NCBI GenBank assembly: GCA_948466105.1
Contig: CAOJZR010000014.1
Location: 1-9,707 of the forward strand
Length of the DNA stretch: 9,707 bases
Reading direction: 5' to 3'
From: an uncultured Bacillota bacterium
GTDB taxonomy: Bacteria; Bacillota_I; Bacilli_A; RF39; UBA660
Shown here: piece after piece, positions 1 to 6,427 of the stretch
Position numbering within the stretch: position 1 is the stretch's first letter
Layout: each line of letters starts with the position of its first letter
Notes under the pieces: model-generated
The model's input: only the letters and a program-made list of their open reading frames with translations
Databases searched by the model: none
What the model was told of the DNA's origin: nothing
Translations under genes and position numbers: made by a program

Positions 1-1
1 T

Positions 2-76
2 TTAGAAATCGCAAAATATATTCATGACAATAATATTACTTATGATGAATATTATGCCTATTTTGTAAATAAATAA
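2..76 (+). CDS. C-terminal fragment of an unidentified protein (cut by window edge)
   Basis: Reading from base 2 gives 24 codons without a stop, ending EYYAYFVNK, then two in-frame stops TAA TAA (74-79). The other two plus frames fail here; frame 1, for example, stops at the ninth codon. A terminator hairpin follows 10 bases later, as expected for the 3' end of a real gene. The fragment is hydrophilic with several Tyr and Asn. It is too short to assign to a family, so no function is proposed. Confidence 0.6.
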   Translation, partial: LEIAKYIHDNNITYDEYYAYFVNK

Positions 77-86
77 TAAAGCCTTT

Positions 87-110
87 AAGTAGACAATGTC
101 TACTTTTTTT
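87..110 (+). terminator. Rho-independent terminator after the left-edge gene
   Basis: AAGTAGAC (87-94) pairs perfectly with GTCTACTT (98-105) around a 3-nt AAT loop. A run of seven T (104-110) follows. It lies just after the double stop at 74-79 and before the next gene, so it should separate the two transcripts. Confidence 0.85.
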
Positions 111-121
111 ATTATCTCACA

Positions 122-127
122 TATAAT
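122..127 (+). promoter_or_regulatory. Possible -10 box for the M15 peptidase gene
   Basis: A perfect TATAAT lies between the upstream terminator and the AGGTGAT ribosome binding site (133-139) of the gene at 143. There is no TTGACA-like -35 at 16-18 bp and no TG extension. A start about 7 nt downstream would fall at the edge of the ribosome binding site, giving a leader of only about 10 nt. Other promoters in this window also imply very short leaders, so this is possible but unproven. Confidence 0.35.
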
Positions 128-142
128 ATTTTAGGTGATTAT

Positions 143-811
143 ATGAATAATGATTTAAAAAAAGCAATTTATATCATTTTAGGCATTTTAATTATTATTC
201 TTTATACTAGTGATAGTTCTTATTATAAAGACCATTTTTATAAAAACATCAAAGAAATTCCCAACCCTAATGATATATTAGTTCTTGTTAATAAAAACAA
301 TAAATTACCAAAGACTTTTGTTCCTAATCATCTAAGACCAATTGATATCAATTATGCTTTTGAAAACAAATATTTAACTGATATAGCCGCTAGCGCATTT
401 GAAAAATTAAGCGCTGATGCTAAAAAAATAGGCTATAAAATTATAGCTGTTTCCACTTACCGTGATTATCAATATCAAGCTAATTTATACAATAATTATA
501 TTGAGCTAAAAGGAATTAATTATGCAGATTTAGCTTCAGCTCGTCCAGGCCACTCTGAACATCAAACTGGTCTTGCCGTTGATGTGATGGGTGAAAATAA
601 TGATTACAATGCATTTTTAACTTCTAAAGCTTTTCCTTGGATGAAAACTAATGCTCATAAATATGGCTTTATTTTAAGATACCCTAAAGGTAAAGAACAT
701 ATAACTGGCTTTAAATATGAACCTTGGCACTATCGCTATGTAGGCATTGATGTAGCTAAAACTATATATGAAAACAATTTGACTTTAGAAGAATATTTAA
801 ATCAGGTTTAA
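143..811 (+). CDS. Membrane-anchored M15-family D-alanyl-D-alanine carboxypeptidase (VanY-like)
   Basis: This is a 222-aa zinc peptidase of family M15B, which removes the terminal D-Ala from peptidoglycan stem peptides outside the cell. Residues about 8-21 form one hydrophobic segment after a short Lys-containing N-terminus, a signal anchor with the catalytic domain outside. The family motif SEHQTGLAVD (138-147) supplies zinc ligands His140 and Asp147. EPWH (193-196) supplies the catalytic Glu193 and third ligand His196. STYRDYQYQ (104-112) is the usual substrate-cleft segment. All key residues are present and the length is typical of single-domain members. AGGTGAT (133-139) precedes the ATG at good spacing. 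It is transcribed alone, between two terminators. Nothing nearby (no vanHAX or vanRS) suggests glycopeptide resistance, so ordinary wall trimming is the likelier role. An L,D- or dipeptide-specific M15 peptidase is the main alternative. Confidence 0.9.
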   Translation: MNNDLKKAIYIILGILIIILYTSDSSYYKDHFYKNIKEIPNPNDILVLVNKNNKLPKTFVPNHLRPIDINYAFENKYLTDIAASAFEKLSADAKKIGYKIIAVSTYRDYQYQANLYNNYIELKGINYADLASARPGHSEHQTGLAVDVMGENNDYNAFLTSKAFPWMKTNAHKYGFILRYPKGKEHITGFKYEPWHYRYVGIDVAKTIYENNLTLEEYLNQV

Positions 812-839
812 CACTTTTCTTAATTATTTCAATAATTTA

Positions 840-871
840 AAAACATGAATTTTTTATATTTTCATGTTTTA
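840..871 (+). terminator. Terminator after the M15 peptidase gene, probably bidirectional
   Basis: AAAACATGAA (840-849) is the perfect reverse complement of TTCATGTTTT (861-870), with an 11-nt AT-only loop. On the plus strand the tail is ATTTTT. On the minus strand the stem runs into TTTTT (839-843) and then AAATT. It lies 28 bases past the stop at 811, so it should end that transcript. It could also end any minus-strand transcript from the frame that stops at 869. Confidence 0.7.
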
Positions 872-1039
872 TTTTTCTAATCCAATTTTATTAAAAGACA
901 TTTCTACATGGCCATATAAATTTAAAACATGAAATATAGTGTTTAGTAATATTAGTAATTTGTTTAAATTTATAAAATCATCTTCTTTAGTATAAATAGT
1001 TCCAAAATCAATAGTCTTATTATATTCTAATAAGACTAT
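869..1039 (-). pseudogene. Possible remnant or unannotated small gene (56 codons, no start seen)
   Basis: On the minus strand 56 codons are open from 1039 down to a TAA at 871-869, with a stop just upstream (1042-1040). The translation reads like protein: KTIDFGTIYTKEDDF, then a hydrophobic NKLLILLNTIF stretch and NLYGHVEMSF before GLEK at the end. No in-frame ATG, GTG or TTG sits near the beginning and no ribosome binding site is seen, so it cannot be called an intact gene. An ATG in another frame at 1070-1068 opens 16 codons (MLIYLNNQRL...) that end inside the inverted repeat, so a frameshifted gene is conceivable. I do not recognise the family. The alternative is chance openness in AT-rich DNA. 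It stops one base inside the hairpin at 840-871, which could serve as its terminator. Confidence 0.3.
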
Positions 1040-1040
1040 T
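1010..1040. repeat. Perfect 12-bp inverted repeat with 7-nt loop
   Basis: AATAGTCTTATT (1010-1021) and AATAAGACTATT (1029-1040) are exact reverse complements, separated by ATATTCT (1022-1028). Neither strand has a clear T-run directly after the stem, so it is not a standard terminator. It lies at the 5' boundary of the open minus-strand frame. An RNA hairpin, a protein-binding palindrome or a footprint of a lost element are all possible. Confidence 0.6.
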
Positions 1041-1070
1041 TAGCCTTTGATTATTTAAATAAATTAACAT

Positions 1071-1096
1071 AAAAAAAAGTCACTTTAGAAGTAACT
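1071..1096 (-). terminator. Rho-independent terminator of murG-murB-ftsQ, overlapping the ftsQ stop
   Basis: On the minus strand AGTTACTT (1096-1089) pairs with AAGTGACT (1085-1078) through eight pairs including one G-T wobble. The loop is CTA and a run of eight T follows (1078-1071). The first bases of the stem overlap the TAG stop of ftsQ (1097-1095). This closes the operon. Confidence 0.85.
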
Positions 1097-1847
1097 ATTT
1101 TATTACCTGAAAATATCCCCCTGCATCAAGATATAAAATTCCTTTTTCTTCACTAATATTCTTTACAATACTCATATATTTATTTATATTTGATAATTTA
1201 TTTAGTGTCAAATATACAAAATTGCCATCATTCATAGTAAGAAAAAACCTTTCATCATCAACATCATTAGGATCATACTTAATAGTAGAAATACGATTTA
1301 AAATATCATCATTAACTTTAGAAATCTCTTCAACAAATTTGTCATATTTAATATCAGGTATATAATTAATCAAAAGAGGAACCACAAAACTATTAATAAC
1401 CTCTTCCTTATTTGAAAGAACAACTTTTCCATCACTTTTTAAAAATAAAGGTTTATATTCTTCTATTTCAATATAAATTTTTGTTAAATCTTTCTTTTTA
1501 ACACTAACACTTTTTATATATATATCCTTAAGCAATCGCTTTTTAATTGTATTGCTAGAATTAGAAAAAGTCTTTGGATAATCTTCTAATTTAGCTATTT
1601 CTATAATATCTTGATCAGTATATAACAGATTACCTTTTATATAAAGATTAGTTATCCTTAAATTACTAAGATAAGAAATAAAACTTAAAACAACAAACAA
1701 AATAACAACTGCAATTAAAATACGTCTATACTTGATTTTTCGCCTCTTTTTAACTTTTGCTTCAACCATTCTTACAGGAAATTTTTTCACAACTTTCCTA
1801 TGCATTTTCTTTGTTTTTTTTATTTTTTTTCTTTTTACCTTAGCCAC
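1095..1847 (-). CDS. ftsQ: Cell division protein FtsQ/DivIB
   Basis: This is a 250-aa single-pass membrane protein of the divisome. FtsQ/DivIB bridges the early division proteins to the septal wall synthases through FtsL and FtsB/DivIC. The cytoplasmic tail (1-41) is very rich in Lys and Arg. One transmembrane helix follows (about 42-60), then a POTRA-type domain (about 64-131, beginning RITNLYIKGN and ending IEIEEYKP). The external beta domain (132-250) ends in DGNFVYLTLNKLSN and a GILYLDAGGYF segment typical of DivIB. The start is GTG (1847-1845) with GGTGAT about 3 nt upstream; no upstream ATG is usable. The gene begins 11 bp after the murB stop and is the last of murG-murB-ftsQ, the order found in Bacilli. 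The stop is TAG, unlike the TAA of most neighbours. ftsA and ftsZ do not follow. Confidence 0.9.
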   Translation of the reverse strand: MAKVKRKKIKKTKKMHRKVVKKFPVRMVEAKVKKRRKIKYRRILIAVVILFVVLSFISYLSNLRITNLYIKGNLLYTDQDIIEIAKLEDYPKTFSNSSNTIKKRLLKDIYIKSVSVKKKDLTKIYIEIEEYKPLFLKSDGKVVLSNKEEVINSFVVPLLINYIPDIKYDKFVEEISKVNDDILNRISTIKYDPNDVDDERFFLTMNDGNFVYLTLNKLSNINKYMSIVKNISEEKGILYLDAGGYFQVIK

Positions 1848-1858
1848 TTTATCACCAA

Positions 1859-2755
1859 TTATTCTACTATTTCTTGTTCTAAAATCAAATCAACATCAAA
1901 TTTTTTCTTTACCTTAGATTGAATTTCTGCAATCAATTTTTTAATATCACTACTAGTAGCTCCACCTTTGTTAATAATAAAATTAGCATGTTTTTCACTT
2001 ACCATTGCTCCACCTATAATGTGCCCTTTATAACCAATATCTTCAATTAACCTGCCAGCATAATCATCACTAGGATTACGAAAAACCGAACCTGCTGATG
2101 GATACTCTAGAGGTTGAGTAAGTAAACGTCTTTGTTTTCGATCTTCAATTATTTCTTTTAAAAGTTTAATATCGCCATGCCTTAAAATAATTGTTGCTTC
2201 TAAACAAATAAACTCAGGGTGTTCCTTTAAAAAAGATGTACGATAATGAAAATTCAAATCTTTATTATATAATGTTTTAATCTCTAAAGAAGGCGTTAAA
2301 ACTTTAATGTCGCTTACAATATAACCCATATCACTTTTATAGGCCCCTGCATTCATAAAAACAGCCCCACCAATACTACCTGGAATTCCGCAAGCAAACT
2401 CTAAACCCGCTAAACCTAAGTTAATTACTTTATATGCAAGCTTTACTAAATTGTAACCTGCACCAACAACTATTTTAACATCGTCTATATCCAAATGATT
2501 AAATTTAGTCAATTTAATAATAATACCATCATAACCTTCATCGTCAAAAATAACATTAGAACCATTTCCTAATACCTTATATTTTACATTATTATCTTTA
2601 ATAAAAGTAATTAATTTTTTTAAACTAGATATATCATCAGGATAGACAAGCGCTAAAGCTTTTCCTCCTACTTTATAAGTTGTATAATCTTTAAGCTCAA
2701 CTTCACTTACAACTTTACCAATTTTTAATTTTTTTAACTCTTTAACAATATTCAT
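1859..2755 (-). CDS. murB: UDP-N-acetylenolpyruvoylglucosamine reductase MurB
   Basis: MurB reduces UDP-GlcNAc-enolpyruvate to UDP-MurNAc with NADPH and bound FAD, the second committed step of peptidoglycan precursor synthesis in the cytoplasm. The FAD-binding motifs are clear: GNGSNVIF (63-70) and GIPGSIGGAVFMNAGAY (123-139). YRTSF (171-175) carries the conserved Arg172. YPSAGSVFRNP (218-228) holds the proton-donor Ser223, and the C-terminal LEQEI holds Glu294. HANFIIN (256-262) and the 298-aa length fit the type II (Gram-positive) MurB. The gene starts 3 bp after the murG stop, and its ribosome binding site (GGGAAG) lies inside the end of murG, so the two are probably translationally coupled. 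It is complete, with no missing key residue. Confidence 0.97.
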   Translation of the reverse strand: MNIVKELKKLKIGKVVSEVELKDYTTYKVGGKALALVYPDDISSLKKLITFIKDNNVKYKVLGNGSNVIFDDEGYDGIIIKLTKFNHLDIDDVKIVVGAGYNLVKLAYKVINLGLAGLEFACGIPGSIGGAVFMNAGAYKSDMGYIVSDIKVLTPSLEIKTLYNKDLNFHYRTSFLKEHPEFICLEATIILRHGDIKLLKEIIEDRKQRRLLTQPLEYPSAGSVFRNPSDDYAGRLIEDIGYKGHIIGGAMVSEKHANFIINKGGATSSDIKKLIAEIQSKVKKKFDVDLILEQEIVE

Positions 2756-2758
2756 TTT

Positions 2759-3841
2759 TTACTTCCCATCTATTAAAGATTTTATATTATCATAAATAGC
2801 ACTTGCACTATCACCAGCATCAATTTCTTCTAAATTAAGCTGCATTTGCTTAAGACGGGCCTCATCATTTAAAAGACTATCAACTGTTCTTACAATAATA
2901 TCACCTTTTAAAGCTTTTTCTTCAATTAATATAGAAGCATCTGCATTTACTAAATCAAGGGCATTTTTATACTGATGATTATCAGGTACATAAGGACTTG
3001 GTATTAAAATAGAAGGTACTTTTAAAGCAATTATCTCACTTAAGGTTGAAGCTCCTGCTCTACTTATAATTAAATCACTTACCTTTATTACCCTAGGCAA
3101 ATCTTCTATATACTTAACAATATGCACATTACTTGGAAATTGTTCTTTACTAATATCATCATAAGAAGATGTTCCTGTTACAAATAAAATATCATAATCT
3201 TTTTTTGAAAACAATTTTAAATTTTGTTTTAAAACCTTAGTCACATATTCACTACCTAGACTTCCCATAACAATCAAAACTAATTTAGCCTTTTCACGCA
3301 AATTCAAATCACGTTTATTGATTGGGGTCATACTCTTAGCTTTCTGACTACATGGATTGCCTGTAAAAACAGTTTTATATGATGGAAAATATTGATTAGA
3401 AGATTTAAATGATGTAGCAATCAATGAAACATGCTTACTTAAAAACAGATTGCATTTTCCTGGAATACTATTTTGTTCATGAATCATAGTCTTATAACCC
3501 ATTTTACTTGCTGCATATAAAACGGGCCCTGTCACATAACCCCCAACACCAATTACAATATCAGGCTTAAAGGCTTTTATTGTTCGTTTACAATCCTTAT
3601 AACTTTTAATGAATGTCTGTAATGTCTTAATATTTTTAAAAACATTCTTACGATTTATACCATATATCTCAATACTTTTAAAAGGAATATTTTTGCTTGG
3701 AACAATTTCTTTTTCCATTCGATTATGTGTACCTATATATAAAAATTCACTATTTTCTTCTCTTTTTTTTATTTCATCAATAATAGCTAAAGCGGGATAT
3801 ATATGGCCTCCAGTTCCACCTGCACTTATTATTACTCTCAT
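2759..3841 (-). CDS. murG: UDP-GlcNAc:lipid I N-acetylglucosaminyltransferase MurG
   Basis: MurG (360 aa, GT-B fold) adds GlcNAc to lipid I on the inner face of the membrane to make lipid II. Family motifs appear in order: the Gly loop GGTGGH (8-13), GVGGY (98-102), HEQNSIPG (121-128), GNP (161-163), then in the UDP-GlcNAc-binding half SRAGASTLSEI (260-270) and PSPYVPDNHQYKNA (281-294). The second Gly loop reads MGSLGSE (192-198) instead of the more usual GGSQGA, a divergent but still small-residue loop. The length is normal. GGGAGG (3852-3847) lies 5 nt before the ATG. It is first in the murG-murB-ftsQ operon, with its own extended -10 promoter directly behind the DUF2207 terminator. Confidence 0.97.
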   Translation of the reverse strand: MRVIISAGGTGGHIYPALAIIDEIKKREENSEFLYIGTHNRMEKEIVPSKNIPFKSIEIYGINRKNVFKNIKTLQTFIKSYKDCKRTIKAFKPDIVIGVGGYVTGPVLYAASKMGYKTMIHEQNSIPGKCNLFLSKHVSLIATSFKSSNQYFPSYKTVFTGNPCSQKAKSMTPINKRDLNLREKAKLVLIVMGSLGSEYVTKVLKQNLKLFSKKDYDILFVTGTSSYDDISKEQFPSNVHIVKYIEDLPRVIKVSDLIISRAGASTLSEIIALKVPSILIPSPYVPDNHQYKNALDLVNADASILIEEKALKGDIIVRTVDSLLNDEARLKQMQLNLEEIDAGDSASAIYDNIKSLIDGK

Positions 3842-3864
3842 AAATACCTCCCTTACTTTCTACC

Positions 3865-3873
3865 ATTATATCA
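3865..3873 (-). promoter_or_regulatory. Extended -10 promoter of murG-murB-ftsQ
   Basis: On the minus strand TGATATAAT (3873-3865) is a perfect extended -10 (TGn plus TATAAT). No good -35 is seen; the corresponding region is the T-run of the upstream terminator. Transcription would start near 3858, just before the GGGAGG ribosome binding site, giving a leader of roughly 17 nt. Confidence 0.65.
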
Positions 3874-3882
3874 TAATTTTAT

Positions 3883-3922
3883 GTAAAAAAAAGAAAAAAT
3901 AGAATACTTTTTAAGCATTCTA
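3883..3922 (-). terminator. Rho-independent terminator of the lemA-DUF2207 unit
   Basis: On the minus strand TAGAATGCTT (3922-3913) pairs with AAGTATTCTA (3909-3900) through ten pairs with one G-T wobble, loop AAA. A long T-rich tail follows, six T then C then eight T. It begins directly after the TAA of the DUF2207 gene (3926-3924). Confidence 0.9.
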
Positions 3923-3923
3923 C

Positions 3924-5777
3924 TTAGAAGCGACTACCTCCTCCTCCTCCACCAAAAGAACCACCACCTGATGAAAAGCCACCACCAAAGCCACCACCTG
4001 ATGAATTTGATGAAGAAGCAGCACTTCTTGCATTATAAGCACTTTGAACAGAGCTTGAAACAGTCGTATTTATTGTTCTATTAAAAACAGTATACATATA
4101 AAAATCATTAAAATCAAAATCATGATAACCATTAGGATAAAGTTCTTGAGCCTTGATTTTCATTGTTTTTGAAAGCTTATCAGCGCATCCTAGAATAGTA
4201 GCATACATTAAATATTTATCCCACAAATATATTTCAGGTAAATCTTTACTATCCATTCGACCGAAATCTTCCATAAATCGTTTTAAAGCAATCCATTTAA
4301 CATAATCTTCATTTCCTTGTTTACTTCTTTTTTTAGCACTTATTATATATATTAAAGCTACAACATCAATAAGTATTAACATAATATTAAAAATCGATGT
4401 ATCATAAATAAGTGTCATAGTTACAAGAAAAAGAATAACAATCAAAGATAAAACATAAGCAAAAACACCATTTTTTTCTTCATAGAAATGATAGCCTTGT
4501 GCATCTTTTTTAGCAAGAGTAGTAAAAGCAGTATAACTACTAATAAAATTATCATAATTTTTCTTAGAATACTTTTTAATTTCTAAAAGTGTTACCTGCC
4601 TTTTGTCTTTACTAATTTTTAAAAATAACAAATCTAGCACTTTTTGTTCACTTGCATTTAATAAATTAGTACTATCACATTTTACTAACATATAATCTTT
4701 TTTATCCAAAGTTTCTACTTTAATATGTTTTTTACAAATCAAATTTAAAATCACTGCTGAAAACTCATTACTAGTAATTCGTTTATTTAGTAAAAAACCT
4801 AAAATCTCAGGTCCATAATCTGCTGGAAAATCACGAAAATACTTTTGATTAAAACTAGCTTTATATTCTTTATCATATTTATGATAAAACTTATAAATAA
4901 TGATAATAATGATAATAAAAGTTAATAAATAAAAAGCATTTAACATAAAAATTATTTGGCGATAATGTTTTCTTTTTAAGTTAGCTTCATTAGCTTTTTG
5001 CGTTTCAATTTCAACTATTTTATCCAAAGCCTCTGTGTTACTAACCTTACTAGAGTTTTTAATTACCTCTTTATCAAAAATAAAACGTACATCAACACTT
5101 TTTCCTGCTATAACTTTACTTATATATAAATGAATAGCATCATTACCTTCTAGTTTTACTTCATCTGTTAAATTATCACTATGACCCCAAGCTCTTAAGA
5201 TTGTATTATCTGGTATATGGATTATTACTTCCATTTTTTTTATATTTTCTGAAAATTCATCACCAACAACATTCCACCCTATTTCTGCAACATCATTATG
5301 AACGATACCCAAATTCTTTATTATATATTCAATATAAAAGGCTTTTTTAAAACTACTAGGATTATAAATACGATATTTATAACCAATTTGGGTTTTACTT
5401 TCTGTATAAACGCCATATTTGCCACTACTCGCATAACTAGCCTTAGTAAAATTATCTTCTGTATTATTAAAACTATCAAACGTTAAATTTTTTTGATCTA
5501 TTGCCTTTATCGCAAGAAGGGAAATATCATCACCATTATAAATATCACTTCCTAAAAAAGAAGCTGTATCACCTTTAAAAATAGAAGTATTAGGGTTTTT
5601 AAAATTAATAATACGTTCAAATCCATTGTACTGTCCATCAAGCGTGAAAATTTCTTTAACATGTAAATCTCCATTTGCTAAAACGGTTGCATCAATATAA
5701 TATTTAGTAATATCAGCTTTAACTGCAAACGGAATACACAAAACTATAATTAACAATATTTTTTTTAAACTTTTCAT
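3924..5777 (-). CDS. DUF2207 family membrane protein with Gly-rich C-terminus
   Basis: This 617-aa protein has the DUF2207 layout. A signal peptide covers about residues 1-21. A large extracellular domain (22-270) starts with the family's ITKYYIDATVLANGDLHV pattern. A transmembrane helix (about 276-296) contains a run of seven to eight Ile. A cytoplasmic region follows, then two helices (about 438-458 and 460-480). A conserved helical region holds EIYLWDKYLMYATILGCADK (515-534). The tail (589-617) is Ser/Gly-rich and ends GGGGGGSRF, as is common in this family. The biochemical role is unknown. ATG (5777) has AGGAG upstream at good spacing. lemA precedes it by 36 bp on the same strand, and LemA/DUF2207 pairs recur across bacteria, so the products may act together at the membrane. 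The Gly-rich coding tail makes a local GC peak (about 3929-4010) in otherwise AT-rich DNA. Confidence 0.9.
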   Translation of the reverse strand: MKSLKKILLIIVLCIPFAVKADITKYYIDATVLANGDLHVKEIFTLDGQYNGFERIINFKNPNTSIFKGDTASFLGSDIYNGDDISLLAIKAIDQKNLTFDSFNNTEDNFTKASYASSGKYGVYTESKTQIGYKYRIYNPSSFKKAFYIEYIIKNLGIVHNDVAEIGWNVVGDEFSENIKKMEVIIHIPDNTILRAWGHSDNLTDEVKLEGNDAIHLYISKVIAGKSVDVRFIFDKEVIKNSSKVSNTEALDKIVEIETQKANEANLKRKHYRQIIFMLNAFYLLTFIIIIIIIYKFYHKYDKEYKASFNQKYFRDFPADYGPEILGFLLNKRITSNEFSAVILNLICKKHIKVETLDKKDYMLVKCDSTNLLNASEQKVLDLLFLKISKDKRQVTLLEIKKYSKKNYDNFISSYTAFTTLAKKDAQGYHFYEEKNGVFAYVLSLIVILFLVTMTLIYDTSIFNIMLILIDVVALIYIISAKKRSKQGNEDYVKWIALKRFMEDFGRMDSKDLPEIYLWDKYLMYATILGCADKLSKTMKIKAQELYPNGYHDFDFNDFYMYTVFNRTINTTVSSSVQSAYNARSAASSSNSSGGGFGGGFSSGGGSFGGGGGGSRF

Positions 5778-5792
5778 AAGAATCTCCTATTT

Positions 5793-5815
5793 AAAAAGAC
5801 TTAATTTTAAGTCTT
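5793..5815 (-). terminator. Terminator-like hairpin between lemA and DUF2207 (possible attenuator)
   Basis: On the minus strand AAGACTT (5815-5809) and AAGTCTT (5802-5796) pair perfectly around AAAATT, extendable by two A-T pairs. Five T follow (5797-5793). The stem overlaps the lemA TAA stop (5816-5814) and sits 16 nt before the DUF2207 start. With only two G-C pairs per stem it would be leaky. That fits reduced DUF2207 expression relative to lemA, but an RNA-end stabiliser is equally possible. Confidence 0.5.
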
Positions 5816-6365
5816 AGAATTGTACCCTAGGTGCTATCTTATCTTCTTGCGATACTTCAAAGAATGTTTCTGTTTTAAATCCTGCTATCATAGCAACAAA
5901 GTTAGATGGAATTGTTTGAACTTTATTATTATAAGTTAAAACTGCATCATTATAAAATTGTCTAGCATAAGCAATTTTGTCTTCTGTTTCTTTTAATTGA
6001 TTCTGTAAATCAACAAAGTTAGTATTTGCTTTTAAATCTGGGTAACTTTCTGTTATAGCAAGAAGTCTACCTAAAGCAGATGAAAGTTCTTTATTAGCAT
6101 CCAATTCTTCTTTTGGACTACCTGCACTAAGAGCTCTATTCCTTGCATTAATAACATTTTCTAATGTTTCACTCTCATGTTTTGCATAACCTTTTACTGT
6201 TTCAACTAAATTAGGAATTAAATCAACTCTTCTTTTTAATAAAACATCAATTTGTGCCCATTGATCTTTTACCCTATTTCTTAATTTTACAAGACCATTA
6301 TAAGCACCTATAAAATATAAAACAATTAAAACAACAACTATAATTAGTATTATCCACCAGCTCAT
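5814..6365 (-). CDS. lemA: LemA family membrane protein
   Basis: This is a 183-aa LemA protein: an N-terminal transmembrane helix (about 2-21, beginning SWWIILIIVVV) followed by a long alpha-helical domain. The family hallmark YNGLVKLRNRVKDQWAQID leads into LLKRRVDLIPNLVETVKGYAKHE, and ARQFYNDAVLTYNNKVQTIPSNFVA follows near the end. Function is unresolved; the domain may face the cytoplasm or the outside. I chose the ATG at 6365. GGAGGT ends 6 nt before it, whereas the in-frame ATG at 6377 overlaps that ribosome binding site (ATGGAGG) and would add only four residues. It is first of two genes with DUF2207 and has its own extended -10 promoter. It is divergent from sspI. Confidence 0.95.
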   Translation of the reverse strand: MSWWIILIIVVVLIVLYFIGAYNGLVKLRNRVKDQWAQIDVLLKRRVDLIPNLVETVKGYAKHESETLENVINARNRALSAGSPKEELDANKELSSALGRLLAITESYPDLKANTNFVDLQNQLKETEDKIAYARQFYNDAVLTYNNKVQTIPSNFVAMIAGFKTETFFEVSQEDKIAPRVQF

Positions 6366-6386
6366 AATTACCTCCATTCTGTTAAT

Positions 6387-6395
6387 AGTATATCA
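6387..6395 (-). promoter_or_regulatory. Extended -10 promoter of lemA-DUF2207
   Basis: On the minus strand TGATATACT (6395-6387) matches an extended -10 (TGn TATAAT, one mismatch). No convincing -35 is present at 16-18 bp. The start would fall near 6380, about 15 nt before the chosen lemA ATG and also before its GGAGG. It would be downstream of or at the ATG at 6377, which supports the shorter lemA start. Confidence 0.55.
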
Positions 6396-6427
6396 AATTA
6401 GTTTAAAAAAATAAACTTTTTTTTACA

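Noticed and set aside
143..811. VanY as a sign of a vancomycin-resistance cluster
   Set aside because: No vanH, vanA/B, vanX, vanS or vanR neighbours. M15 carboxypeptidases are ordinary wall enzymes in many Bacilli.
1732..1917. Plus-strand frame of 61 codons over the ftsQ/murB junction
   Set aside because: It is antisense to two well-supported genes, is made of Phe/Leu/Ile from the reverse of Lys-rich codons, and has no ribosome binding site.
3609..3902. Plus-strand frame of 97 codons over the murG 5' end
   Set aside because: It is antisense to the conserved N-terminal half of MurG and runs through its promoter and the terminator T-run.
4897..4920. Tandem AATAATGAT-like repeat
   Set aside because: It is the coding of a poly-Ile transmembrane segment in DUF2207, explained by ATT/ATC codons rather than a separate repeat element.
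5298..5486. Plus-strand frame of 62 codons inside the DUF2207 gene
   Set aside because: It is a shadow of a real gene on the other strand, with no start signals.
6400..6424. Plus-strand hairpin AGTTTA/TAAACT followed by eight T, upstream of sspI
   Set aside because: The stem is six pairs with only one G-C pair. It lies between two divergent promoters with no plus-strand gene to terminate, so it is probably AT-rich chance.
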